DNA of 64,000 nt. Source: Hyperoodon ampullatus (taxonomy: Eukaryota; Chordata; Mammalia; Artiodactyla; Ziphiidae). Location of the stretch: contig OX457070.1 of NCBI GenBank assembly GCA_949752795.1, forward strand, positions 37,849,185-37,913,184. Direction: 5' to 3'. The notes beneath the pieces are model-generated. The model had not been told where the DNA came from. It worked only from the letters and a program-made list of their open reading frames with translations, and ran no database searches. Each line of letters starts with the position of its first letter. Within the stretch, counting starts at the first letter, position 1. This document shows positions 33,780 through 44,939 of this stretch, in pieces. Made by a program: the position numbers and the translations under genes.

Positions 33780-34669
33780 TCATGTCTTAATAAAATGAAT
33801 TAAGTTTGTTTGAGTGAAAGATTTTTCCCTTTAGAGTCAGTAAATTGTAATATGAGTGAATTTCAAAAGGATATTTATTCAACAACTGAATAATAAAACC
33901 TGCCCAATGTAGACAAAACAGAAGAAAAGTCCTCTGAGTATTTAGATGAGTAGAATGTCTGAAATATGATAGTGGTTTGAAAGGAATGCCACTTCTTACA
34001 TTCCAATACAAAGAGTGACAGAAATTAGGCAAACCAGAATGTAGGAGAGGGCTTTTTTCAATTAATGCCTGTAAATGGTTTGTAATTATTATGCCAAATT
34101 TCAGCATTGCCAGCATCTGTTTGCCTTTGTTTAGTAAATTGCCTAGAAATTATTTTTACTTAATAGACTTCTAATCTATGTAACTTTTCATATTTCATAT
34201 TAAATATTGTACATATGAAGTTTTAGTGGTTGTGAGATTATTAAATAACCTAGCATAGATGGAAATTCAGTTTGCATTTCTATTTGCTAATAATTAGAAT
34301 TGAAATTGGGTTTTTTTGTTTTTGTTTGTTTGTTTTGCTGAAATTAGCAAGTGAATGACCCTCACAACAGAACTACAGACCAAATTAATAAATTTGTTAA
34401 TGGAGCCTTTCCATCTCAGATTTAGGATTTTAGCTTCACTGATGTATGAAACTCTTTTGAAAAAATATTCACACATATATTATAGGAATTAGGTATTCTC
34501 TTTTAAATTCTCCTGAAGGCCAGTGCTGGCTAATAAAACTAACTGCTCCAGAACCAATATAAGTCAGCATTGTATAAGTCTGTGATATATCATAATTTTC
34601 ATGCTTCATCTTACCCTTAAGGACATTGTCAAAGTGTCATTACTTTTTTTTTTTTAATTAACTTTCCAG
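33780..34669 (+). other. PUS10: PUS10 intron, apparently unique
   Basis: AT-rich intron ends in a T-run and the acceptor 'actttccag'. A TTTG-type simple stretch lies near 34310-34336. No exon or transposon is recognised. Confidence 0.6.
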
Positions 34670-34933
34670 GAGTTGCTCAATGAACTGCAAAAATTTCTGG
34701 AAACTGAAAAAGATGAATTAGTTTCAGAAGTTCCAAACCCACCTCCCAAGAAAATTCGACTACAAGAACTAGAAGATGGGATTGATGGGATGGATAATCT
34801 GAGTCAAAATGGAGAGGGAAAGATCTCGATTATTGAAGATGGAAACATTGCTTCCAAGAACTTAAATTTAAATGTATGCAATGTATGCCTAGGAATTCTT
34901 CAAGATTTCTGTGAAAAAGAGTTCATTAAAAAG
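34670..34933 (+). CDS. PUS10: PUS10 exon 3: second zinc-binding half, THUMP-containing region
   Basis: The acceptor is 'tttccag|GAG' and the donor AAG|gtaaac, with 88 codons in phase 0 on both sides. The product starts 'ELLNELQKFLETEKDEL', includes the basic 'PPPKKIRLQELED', then an acidic, low-complexity linker, and ends 'NVCNVCLGILQDFCEKEFIK'. The CNVC cysteines fall at residues 112 and 115, pairing with C21/C24 of exon 2 in the zinc site. A 9-bp tandem repeat at 34775-34792 codes D-G-I/D-G-M in the linker. I recall the human cysteines as 109 and 112, so three residues seem to be added here. The frame is intact. Confidence 0.97.
34775..34792 (+). repeat. PUS10: 9-bp in-frame tandem repeat inside PUS10 exon 3
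   Basis: 'gatgggatt' is followed at once by 'gatgggatg', giving D-G-I-D-G-M. The repeat keeps the frame and lies in a variable linker. Confidence 0.85.
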
Positions 34934-35680
34934 GTAAACTGTTTTTTTATTAATGTGTGATTCGTAAAGATTTTCAGTTCTAAGGCCTAGAATTCTTGTA
35001 TCCAAAGGAACAATGCCATTCGTTTCAACTTGTTTCACACAAATGGATCATTAGAACGTTTTCTTAATTTTTTTTGAAAAAAGCCTACTATTCTCAAATT
35101 ACCTTTCTATCAACATGTCTGAAAATTAATGAAATATGTATCCATGTATTTCAGTTATGAGTGCTGTTCAATTGAACAAAAATGTAGCAGTTTTCCCTTT
35201 GCTGTTTAACATAACTAAGGAGTTAGAGAAAAGTTCTTCTTTAGTCATACCTTTTAGTGTCTAGAAAAGCCTAGTGTTAACAGCCTTGAGGACGGTACAT
35301 GATTAAAGGTGGGATTGCTTTTTGTTTCCAGGTATCAAGAGTGCCTATTTGGCTTTATTTTGTTTAAAATCTTTTCTGAATTACCAGGTGACTTAATACA
35401 AAAGTATCTTGATATTCAACAGGTTGTTCTGCAGGTGAGTCCTGGCTCTTTTGGCACCTTGTGATATCAGTCCTCAGGGTCATATTTGGCAAATATTTGA
35501 TTTCAGGATGTTTGTGAGAGTTTCCTACTCAAAGGTAAAAGTTTAGAAGTTTTGCAGTGTCATCTCCTGGACCAAAAATTCATGTTATGAAGATAAGTGT
35601 AAAAATTTCAGCAATTCCTGGGAATTTATATAATACTTTTTTATGTAATAAAAAATACTTTTTATGTAATACTTTTTTAG
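34934..35680 (+). other. PUS10: PUS10 intron between coding exons 3 and 4
   Basis: This 747-bp AT-rich intron has no recognised repeat. A small duplication of 'actttttatgtaatac' occurs just before the acceptor (35634-35675), next to the polypyrimidine tract. Confidence 0.75.
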
Positions 35681-35767
35681 GTGTGCCAAAAGGTTGAGGC
35701 CTCTGGGTTTGAATTCACCAACTTGGTATTGTCAGTCTCCTTCCCACCACAGCTATCTGTAAGAGAG
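35681..35767 (+). CDS. PUS10: PUS10 exon 4
   Basis: The acceptor is 'acttttttag|GTG' and the donor GAG|gtaagg, with 29 codons in phase 0. The product 'VCQKVEASGFEFTNLVLSVS', then 'FPPQLSVRE', is part of the N-terminal accessory domain. The next expected segment and the catalytic domain were not found up to 64000, so the following intron seems to exceed 28 kb. No break or stop is seen in any of the three PUS10 exons (159 codons in total). Confidence 0.96.
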
Positions 35768-37025
35768 GTAAGGTCATTTACATACATAAAACTATATGTG
35801 AAGTACACAATAGACATTTCTAAAAAAATAAGTATAAATATTCCTTCCCATATTATATTTTCACATTTTATGAATTTATTGAATGACTGAAAGCATTCAT
35901 TATTATAGTTGCTTAATGATGTTGAGTGAATGAATGAGAAAAGGAATTATTGGTTCAAGTTAGTTTATTCATCACAGTACTGCCATCTTTTTAAAAGGTC
36001 CTAATTCAGTAGCAACATTCATTGAGCGGCATGTTGGTCAGAGAAAGATATTTGACCAGGACTTCAGAGATCTTTTGGGGCAGATGTATGGGTTTTATAA
36101 TGGTCCTAGGATAAGATCATTTTAATTTTGATGAGCCTTCTCTTTTCCAGAGTAAAATATAAAAAGACGGCACCTCTTTTAGTCAATGGAAAAAGGGAGA
36201 GAAATAGCCTCATATTTATTTTAACTTTTTTCTTTTGGTAAGTGAAATAAATAATAGTAGTCATTATTGTAATGTTCCTATGTGTAGAAACTGATGTGAA
36301 AACACAAAACTATCTTTGTTAATACTGTTAAATGTAGTATAGAGAAAATGGCCTCTGTAATCTCAAATTATAATGAGCTGTAAACACATCCATTTATATG
36401 TATGAGGTATATTTTCCCTAAGAATCCCAAAACATCACCTTACATCTTATACCGTCATTTTCTTTGGGTGAATATGTTTATTAGTCCCTAAAAGGCTAAA
36501 GATTGACTTAAGACTTGTTGAGGCTGGATAAATGATAGAGAAGAGCTGGGAAGTGAAAAAGAATAGAGTGATTTTAAGTAGTATCTCTGTTGATGACAAG
36601 ATAATGGAGCAAATGGAAGAGTAAAGGCGGTGATAATGATAATACTGAGGTTTATAAACACTTAAAAGTCATTTTCTAGTCAATCATCAATGCATTTCTC
36701 ACAGATAGGTCATCTCCAGGGTCCAATTTTGGTGGAGAAAAACAGACTTCCAAAAGCTAAGTGACTCACAAAAGCTTTCGGTGTTTGAGTAACAAAAATA
36801 GGAAAAGAAATATATTTTCTAAGTGTGGTTATATATCTTACTACCAATCTTCATCTCAAAGTTTATATTTTTACATTAAAATTTGTATTGTCCATTTTTA
36901 CCACATGTGATGATTTTAACAATATTAACTTAATATGTTGAATACTTATGAAGTATTTATATTCCATATTAGAAATAGAAGATGCTGTTTTAAAAAAGAG
37001 AATTATTCTGCATAAACTCTTCTTG
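35768..37025 (+). other. PUS10: PUS10 intron 4 start, mostly unique
   Basis: AT-rich sequence without a recognised transposon up to the SINE at 37026. No further PUS10 exon is seen. Confidence 0.6.
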
Positions 37026-37346
37026 CTTTTATTTATTTATTTTTGTCTGCGTTGGGTCTTCGTTGCTGCGTGCGGGATTTCTCTAGTTGCGGCAAGCCGG
37101 GGCTACTCTTCGTTGCGGTGCGTGGGCTTCTCATTGCGGTGGCTTCTCTTGTTGTGGAGCACAGGCTCTAGGCACGCAGGCTTCAGTAGTTGTGGCTTGC
37201 AGGCTCTAGAGCATGGGCTCAGTAGTTGCGGTGCACGGGCTTAGTTGTTCCACGGCATGTGGGATCTTCCCGGACCAGGGCTCGAACCCATGTACCCTGC
37301 ATTGGCAGGCAGATTCTTAACCACTGCGTCACTAAGGAAGTCCTTA
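37026..37346 (-). mobile_element. CHR-type SINE, long form, minus strand
   Basis: The T-rich tail 'tttatttatttatttttgtc' is on the left, and the head complement near 'cactaaggaagtcc' is on the right. Target copies are not clear, and several changes suggest an older copy. Confidence 0.88.
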
Positions 37347-37425
37347 AACCTATGTTCTTATACTTGGGTTTAGAAAAACAACTGCCAAGTAAAGGATGAG
37401 GCAGGAGTGGCTTGAGCTATGTTTA

Positions 37426-37645
37426 ATTGGAAGATTGGGATTGACATATACACACTACTATATATAAAATAGATAATTAATAAGGACCTACTGTATAGCA
37501 TAGGAAACTCTACTCAATACTCTGTAATGGCCTATATGGGAAAAGAATCTAAAAAAGAGTGGATGTATGTATATGTATAACTGATTCACTTTGCTGTACA
37601 CCTGAAACTAAACTAACTATACCCCAATAAAAATTTTTTTAAAAA
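37426..37645 (+). mobile_element. L1 3' end, truncated to 220 bp
   Basis: L1 3' UTR sequence ends 'accccaataaaaattttttt'. The target 'gagctatgttta' (37414-37425) is repeated as 'gagctgtgttta' (37646-37657). Confidence 0.92.
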
Positions 37646-37861
37646 GAGCTGTGTTTATAGTGATGGCTTAGGAGTTTTAGTTAGTAGCCCAATGAGAATT
37701 ATGGGTGTGATTAGATAAGTTCTTTGGATTTTCATCCAGATATTAGAAGTATAGTATCTGAAAAGATGAAGGTGACAATCCTTTTTTACTCAGTGCTGGC
37801 CATTCCTAGAGTACCATATTCAGATGGAATGTTCTACTTTAGGAGGAACAAATACAAATGG

Positions 37862-38345
37862 GAAGGCATTTTGTAGTAGTCCATGTACTAATCCCCCAAA
37901 CTTGTGAATATGTTATTTTGCATTTTTAAAAAAGGGACTTGGCTGAAGTAATTAAGGTTAAGGATGATGAGATACAGAGATTATCCTTAATTATCTAGGT
38001 GGGCTCAACCTAATCATGTGAGTCCTTAAAAGTACCCTTCCTGGCTGAGGTGATGGTAAGAGAAAAAGGTGATTGTGGAAGAATGGTCAGAGAGATGCAG
38101 TGTTGCTCACTTTGAAGATAGTGGGAGGGAGCCATGAACCAAGGAAAATGAGTGGAATCTGAAAGCTAGAAAAGGCAAGGAAACAGGTCCTCCTAGCCTA
38201 GAGCCTCCAGAGAAGAATATGGTCCTATTGACCCAGTGAGACCAGTGTCAGGCTTCTGACCTAAAGAACTGTAAGATAATAAATTTGTGTTTTAAACCAC
38301 TAAATTTGTGAGAATTTGTTATAGCAACAATAGAAACAAACACAT
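37862..38345 (+). mobile_element. MLT1-type LTR (ERVL-MaLR), solitary
   Basis: LTR wording includes 'gggacttggctgaagtaatt' (about 37935), 'gattatccttaattatctag' (about 37979), 'gtgagaccagtgtcaggctt' (about 38236), and the end 'gttatagcaacaatagaaac'. No internal coding region is present, so this is an old solitary LTR in the PUS10 intron. The subfamily is not resolved. Confidence 0.82.
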
Positions 38346-38349
38346 TTAG

Positions 38350-39023
38350 ATGAGTGCATTTAGAATGTTGGAGACATCTGAACCCCGGTCACAGGAGCTG
38401 CTGCCAAAGGAACTTGGGTTATTGAATTTGGAGAATAGATGATTTAGTGGGACGAATTTGCTCTGCTTAAATATTTGAGGGGTTTTCTCCTGGAGAGATA
38501 AAGTAATTTTCAGCTGTAAGGAGGATTATCCAAAACAGGATAGACTGTTTTCAGGAATGGTGAGTTTTCTGTCACCAGAATGTTTAAGCCAAGGCTGGGC
38601 AGCTACTTGGCAGAGATATATATATATAAGGAAGTTGTAAACCTATAGTTGGTTAGACTAGAGACTTTGTTCAGCCTTTACAAACTTCAACATCCTATAT
38701 AGTTTTAAGAAAAATATTTATTATAGTAATTTTTAAATGTTACCTTATATTCATGATTGATTCCTCTAAACTCCTACACCACATTACATTACTGCCACAC
38801 TAAAATTACCATAGAGTGAATAACCCAGACTTATGCTAATATTAGGCTAACCTGGTGTTGATGGGAAAAGAGCATTCCAAGTAGGTCCTTTTAAAAGTAA
38901 GCACTTTAAAGTCCTGTTCTTCTAGGTTTATCTTTACTAGTACAGTTCAGTAGGGGGCAATATTGTACTATCAGTTTGGCCTACTGGCCCCACCTCAGGA
39001 GCAGCGTGTGGGAAACAGTTGTG
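38350..39023 (+). other. PUS10 intron, no gene seen
   Basis: Unassigned AT-rich sequence contains a short TA run at about 38617-38628. A C/G-balanced patch at 38940-39020 may be an old repeat, but I cannot name it. Confidence 0.5.
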
Positions 39024-39037
39024 TACTACTGACTTTT

Positions 39038-39216
39038 TTGGTTTTTGTTTTTAATTTTTATTGGAGTATAGTTGATTTACAACGTTGTGTTAGTTTCTGC
39101 TGTGCAGCAAAGTGAATCAGTTATACATATATCCACTCTTTTTTAGATTCTTTTCTCACATAGGTCATTACAGAGTATTTAGTAGAGTTCCCTGTGCTCT
39201 ACAGTAGGTCCTTAAT
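39038..39216 (-). mobile_element. L1 3' end, minus strand, 179 bp
   Basis: This is the complement of the L1 tail ('tttattggagtatagttgat', 'ctgtgctctacagtaggtcc'). The target 'tactactgacttt' lies at 39024-39036 and 39217-39229. Confidence 0.92.
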
Positions 39217-39229
39217 TACTACTGACTTT

Positions 39230-42080
39230 GAATGTTAATTGTCCCTTAAATGTTACTTTGATCGTATGAAACACCTACTTCTCTATATGCAGCTTGGTAT
39301 AGTTTGAGTTTTATTTATCAAATCAAAACCTTTTTTCTCTCATTTGTTATACTTTGTAATATTTCCATGCTTTGCACTAAGTACTATAAGTTATACACAG
39401 CCCTAGAAAAGTAGCCAAAAATAAAAGCAGTACCATTTCTGTGGTAGCAGTTTATATTTACAAAATTGTTCTTTTCTTAAATTCTGACAAATGGGTATTC
39501 AAAAGACTTTGGAGTTTTACTTAAATCTGTGCAGTCTTAACCAGTTTGGGACCATCATCTCATTAAGAATCTAAAGAAAGCAATGACTCCCTTGTCCTAA
39601 AAATGCATGTATTCAGAATTTTGCATGTATTTACATAGACCCCTTAAACTCCCAGCCATTAACCTAGGATCTTTCTTAATTGGACACTCCAGTAATTTTC
39701 CCCCTCTGTAATTGATTGATGTGCTTACTTTTTCTAAAGGGCAGTGTTTTTTCTAATTATGATTAGCTCATAGTACAGAATTTGATGAAATCTCTTTGAC
39801 TTCAAGTACAGAGAGCTACACTTTCAATTTCATATTGTATGTGTAGGCCTGAGCTGGCTATCTTCATTCATTAACCCAACTCTCTAATTTAGCATGCATA
39901 TTTTCTACTTTTTATTCATTTTGCGTGACTTCTTAATTTTTATTTTGTATGACAAACACCCTGCTTAAATCAGTTTCTGTTCTCTCTTACCCACCATTTA
40001 GTACCAACTTAAGGTTCACTTCAATCAATAAATTTTCTGAGCTTACTAAGGAGTTTTCAGACTTTGTAACCCTATTTTTTGGTTAGGTTAGTTAGTTAAG
40101 ACTTGCTTCAATCTTTATGTGGTCCATTTATCCATGCAAAGCATTTTTACAAGGTTGCTGAATGAGGCACTGAAAAACATGCAAAATTATAGCAATCACT
40201 GTCTCGGCCTCTCAGGGATTTTTCAGTAGATTTTTTATGGATGGGTTGGGGGGATGTAACCTTGCTAATGTTTTGCATATACAGGCTGCAACATTTTAAG
40301 CCATTCAGAGGACATGCAGCAGACCCATCTTCCTTATGAGAGGTGACCCCAATAGCATACCTCTGTGAGCACAACATCAGTATATGGAAGCCTGCATGAT
40401 CAGAATCACAGAATCATAGATCTGTAGGAGACCTTGGTGACCATCTAGCCTCATTGAAAAATGACATGTATATGGTTGTGATTTGTCAGAGCTCTGGCCA
40501 TGCCACCACCCCAGGTATAAATCCCTTAAAACCTACTGAGAATCTCTGATGGAGTCCAGGAGTTCCCAACCTTTTAATCTCTGAAAATTTAACGGATCCC
40601 CAGTGTCTGTGAATTGGAAAGAAGATATGTTTGGATGATTTTTTTCAGCCTCACAGATTGGGATTACTTCACTAATCATCTCACTCATCTCATGTGAAGG
40701 GGGGAAGACCAAACCTTGCCCAATGTGTCACATTTATTGGAATTTGGGTGTGTCTCCCTCATTCATGCTCTTTTTTTTTTTAATCCACACCATCTCTCCA
40801 TCTTTTATACTTAGGTGTGTTTTATTTACTTAACCACCTTGGCTCTATGGGCATTGCCTTTTCTTAACTACTGCACTTGTTAAGCCATACACTCGAGAAG
40901 GATCAGGGGACAAAAGAATGATAAAATCTAGGCAGAGCTGTTGCATCAGGGGGAACATGGGACTAGACATGGGAGCAGGTTCAGGATTCTGTTACTCCAT
41001 CTACAATTGGGATGTGTGTTCCAAGGAAGAAAAGATGAGTGACCTGTGATTAGTCAAGGTCTTTGTAGAACCCAAGTCCTCGTTAGTTTAGGGTGGGCAG
41101 TCAGCAGTCCAGCTGTCAGGGAGTCAGAGCAGGTATTGAATAGGTTTAATAACTCACTATTAGAGGGTACAGGTGCAGGGAGACCAACAAATAAAGCAAG
41201 AACCCTTTCCTGAAGTCACTGAGCATTGTAGCAAGGAAGAACAAATCATATTCCCACGAATGAGATGCCATGGTGAAGTAGGACAAGGAGCAAGGCTAAT
41301 TCTAAAAACCATCACAATAATGTATACTGGATTCAGGAATGCAGTTGGCGGAGTATTCAGACATATGTTTAAATACTTGAAGATGCGTATGTTTACTTCC
41401 TAGCTTTGCTTTTTTCTTGGCCTGAACCAGCTAAGTATAGGCAGAGGAGGCAGCAAGAAAGAAAAGGTTGCTATGGCTAATCCACCAGTGTGGGTGGTTG
41501 AGAGGTAGCAGGGTGTGTTAAGAGCATGAGGCAGCCTTAAAATTTTGAAGTTTATGTTTTAATTTGTATGGTCTTAGTCTCATTAATTGTCACATTTTGC
41601 ATCTTTAAAATTTTTAGTGAGAAATGGTTATATAACAGAGTTAATAGGAATACAAGATGAAGGAAACCCTTTTTCTATTTCCCCATCAAATGCAACATAT
41701 TTTCACATTGCTACTTACCAACTATTGAGTTCCTTATCAAACTTTCCTTTTTTTCATTCAGTTTTAGGACTGCATGGCCTAGTGGACTAAGTTTCAGAAA
41801 AAGGGAGCTTCTAAATTAGACTCTATTTCAGATTTCTTTTGTTACATAGAGAAGTCATCTCAATTACCCTTTTTGCTGAGATCACCACCATGTTTTAGAC
41901 TTAGTAATTCTGAACTACTAAGTTATTATTTTTGAAAAATCATTCATAATTTATATATACAATATATGTATATAAAGTGATAGTTTATATGTGAAACAGC
42001 CACACCACCACAATGTGTGCTTATGTTTTAGGAGCAGTAAGATACAACCCCTTTCTTGGAAAAAACAAGGGGCAGTAGCT
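39230..42080 (+). other. PUS10 intron, mostly unassigned
   Basis: There is no gene evidence over 2.8 kb. Patches such as 40405-40470 ('agaatcatagatctgtagga') look like diverged MIR or related old repeats. The 76-residue frames at 40147-40377 and 41173-41403 have no recognisable motif. Confidence 0.45.
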
Positions 42081-42084
42081 GCCA

Positions 42085-42300
42085 CCATTTATTATTTGTA
42101 GGTCAGTGTGCTGCCTGTGCTGTCTCATTTAATCATAACAACCCCTTGAAGTAGGCAGTGTTATTCTATTTTACAGATGATGAAATTGAAACTCAAGGTT
42201 ACACTGCTAATAAATAACAGAGCTAGGATTTAAACGCTCATGTATCCAACTCCAAAGTATATGCTTTTGATTATTGCTGTGCCCTACTTACTACCTACAC
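42085..42300 (-). mobile_element. MIR SINE, minus strand
   Basis: The complement of the MIR core is visible: 'ctgtctcatttaatcataac', 'attttacagatgatgaaatt', 'aacagagctaggatttaaac'. Confidence 0.82.
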
Positions 42301-42450
42301 TGTGATTTGGTCAGATAGATATCAGAAGTGGGTTATTGTGTATCTGTGTTTACAGGAGAGGCTTAGTCTAGGTTTTGACCTTTACACTCAAATGGTATAG
42401 TATCTTCAAAGTTAGGGAAAGGATTCTTGGTAAAAGTATATATATATATT

Positions 42451-42660
42451 GGGCTTCCCTGGTGGCGCAGTGGTTGAGAGTCCGCCTGCCGATGCAGGGG
42501 ATACGGGTTCGTGCCCCGGTCTGGGAAGATCCCACATGCCGCGGAGCGGCTGGGCCCGTGAGCCATGGCCGCTGAGCCTGCGCGTCCGGAGCCTGTGCTC
42601 TGCAACGGGAGTGGCCACAACAGTGAGAGGCCCGCGTACCGCAAAAAAAAAAAAAAAAAA
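42451..42660 (+). mobile_element. CHR-2-like SINE inserted in a TA repeat
   Basis: The short poly(A) SINE lies between 'aaaagtatatatatatat' at 42432-42449 and a longer TA-rich copy from 42661 to about 42697, which has expanded after insertion. Confidence 0.95.
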
Positions 42661-42924
42661 AAAAGTATATATATATATATATATAATATATATATGTGGA
42701 ACCAGAGCTCTTGTAATATTTTAACAAGAGTAATAATTTAATGAACATGATGATAAACCACCAATTTATTTGGTGATTCTCTAAAATTACAACTTTGAAA
42801 GTAAAATTAAAATTACATTTTTTAGCACTTTCCCACCACACTTGAGCTCAAGTTTTGTTATCAGATGATTGGAATAGGTACAGAAGAGGTTTTAAATCAA
42901 ATATCTTTTTACAGCAGATGTCTT

Positions 42925-43127
42925 TTTTTTTTTTTTTGGTACGTGGGCCTCTCACTGTTGTGGCCTCTCCCGTTGCGGAGCACAGGCTCCGGACGCGCAG
43001 GCTCAGCGGCCATGGCTCACGGGCCCAGCAACTCCGCGGCATGTGGGATCTTCCTGGACCGGGGCACGAACCCGTATCCGCTGCATCGGCAGGCGGACTC
43101 TCAACCACTGCGCCACCAGGGAAGCCC
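42925..43127 (-). mobile_element. CHR-2-like SINE, short form, minus strand
   Basis: A T-run is followed by the complement of the compact CHR body. The target 'cagcagatgtctt' lies at 42912-42924 and 43128-43140, perfect. It faces the SINE at 42451-42660, making an inverted pair 265 bp apart. Confidence 0.95.
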
Positions 43128-43544
43128 CAGCAGATGTCTTAAAATAGAGGAATTTCCATTCACTTTTGTGAGGAGCTACTTCTGTTTTTCCTTTAATCTT
43201 AGGACGATTGGTAGGTGTGTGTGATGATGAATTATTATGTTATTCCCTTAATAATTAAAGGTGGGCATGTCAGGATTTCAGCCATGTCCTTTTGTCATGT
43301 GTACTTCCAAATATCCAAAAAGAGAGAGCTGGTGCCACCCTGAAGTCAGACAAATCCAACTTCATTATTGACTTCTCAGAAATCTCTTTCTTGAGAACTA
43401 GTACTGGTACTTTCTTACCTTTAAAAAAAAAGAATTAGTAGTATTGATTAATGGTAGTGCTACAGCTGCTCCTGCTTCTTTTTTTAAAAAAATTAGGTTG
43501 TACTGCTTAAAATATTGGATGTTATCTTTACAAATCTTTGCTTT

Positions 43545-43642
43545 TATTTTTTTAAATATTTATTTATTTATTTATTATTTTGGCTGCACTGGGTCTTAGT
43601 TGCAGCACGTGGGATCTTCGTTGCGGCACATGGGCTTCTTAG
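43545..43642 (-). mobile_element. SINE tail fragment (tRNA-derived), minus strand
   Basis: 'tttatttatttattattttg' then 'gctgcactgggtcttagttg' and 'cgttgcggcacatgggctt' are the tail half of a CHR-type SINE. The head is missing. Confidence 0.75.
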
Positions 43643-43664
43643 CTAAAAATAATAAATAAATATT

Positions 43665-43893
43665 TTTTTAAAACCCCTCCAAACTCACAGATACAGAGAA
43701 CAGATTGGTTGTTATCAGAGGGAAAGGGGGTTGCAAGATGGATGAAATGGGTGAGGCGGGTCAATTGTATGGTGATGGATGGTAACTAGACTATTGGTAC
43801 CGATCACTTTGTAGTATATACAGATGTCAAATTATAATGTTGTACACCTGAAGCTTATATAATGTCATATACCAATTTTATCTCAATTTAAAA
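43665..43893 (+). mobile_element. Older L1 3' end fragment
   Basis: The wording of an L1 3' UTR is visible: 'gattggttgttatcagaggg', 'atggatggtaactagactat', 'atgttgtacacctgaagctt'. It belongs to a different, older subfamily than the young L1s. Confidence 0.75.
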
Positions 43894-43900
43894 AATCACA

Positions 43901-44237
43901 GCTTCCCTGGTGACACAGTGGATAAGAATCTGCCTGCCAATGTAGGGGACACAGGTTTGATCCCTGGTCCGGTAAGATCCCACATGCTGTGGAGCAACTA
44001 AGCCCATGCACCACAACTACTGAGCCTGCGCTCTAGAGCCCGTGAGTCACAACTACTGAAGCCCGCGTGCCTAGAGCCCATGCTCTGCAACAAGAGAAGC
44101 CACCGCAATGAGAAGCCCGTACACTGCAACAAAGAGTGGCCCCCACTCACCGCAGCTAGAGAAAAGCCCGTGTGCAGCAACGAAGACCCAACACAGACAA
44201 AAATAAATAAATAAAATAAAAATAAAAATAAATTAAA
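43901..44237 (+). mobile_element. CHR-type SINE, long form
   Basis: The head is 'gcttccctggtgacacagtg', the long body is present, and the tail is a run of 'aaataaataaataaaataaa' and related units. Target copies around 'aaaaaatcaca' and 'aaaagaatcata' are imperfect. Confidence 0.9.
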
Positions 44238-44939
44238 AAAAACTCAACTCATTAAAAAAAAGAATCATAATATAAAATAGTTTCTATTTAGAATTCAGTT
44301 CACATCTAGGATTTAAATTTTTTGTGAAGCTGGGGTGTTATGTGTATTGATAATATTCTGTTCATTTGGTATTATCACTATAAATTCATATTAGAAACTG
44401 TGAGAGAATGATTTTAGTGAGACTTTGGATCGTATTTCTGAAAGCATTACCTGGTAGAATCTCTCCTTATGAAGAAAGTGGGCATGTCCACTCAAGCCCT
44501 ATTGAATAAATCAGTAACCAGGAACGAATGCTAAATTGGTATTCCAAAAGATTTTTTTAAATGCAGACATGTATTCAGGGCACTTCTTTTGGATACATTT
44601 TTATTCATGATGCAACCTGAGTTATTTTGTAAATAAGATTAAGATGCACCACATGTATCTTTTGAAGGGCTTTTAATCATACTCACTACAGGTATAGTGT
44701 AATGAATCAGAGTGAGTGTTCAGATAAACAATATTCAATTAGCATAGAGACTCTTTTTTCCTGAGCTTGTGATATAGTACATCTATTGGATAGCTTGTTG
44801 GACATCTTAGGTAGTCTTTTTCCAGTTTGTTTTGTCTTTCATGTTTCTCACATTTTAAGTAATTGCCTCATAGGAAACACAGAGATTACATGATGTGAGT
44901 CCTTGAAGTTGAAATCTATCCTGGAATAGAAATATTTTC

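Noticed and set aside
37862..38345. A complete endogenous retrovirus
   Set aside because: Only a solitary MLT1-type LTR is visible; there is no internal gene or second LTR.
42363..43224. Repeated Arg/Pro/Ser-rich open frames such as 'GPSRSAACGIFPDRGTNPCP'
   Set aside because: The same peptide appears wherever a compact CHR SINE lies, on either strand. It is SINE sequence, not protein.
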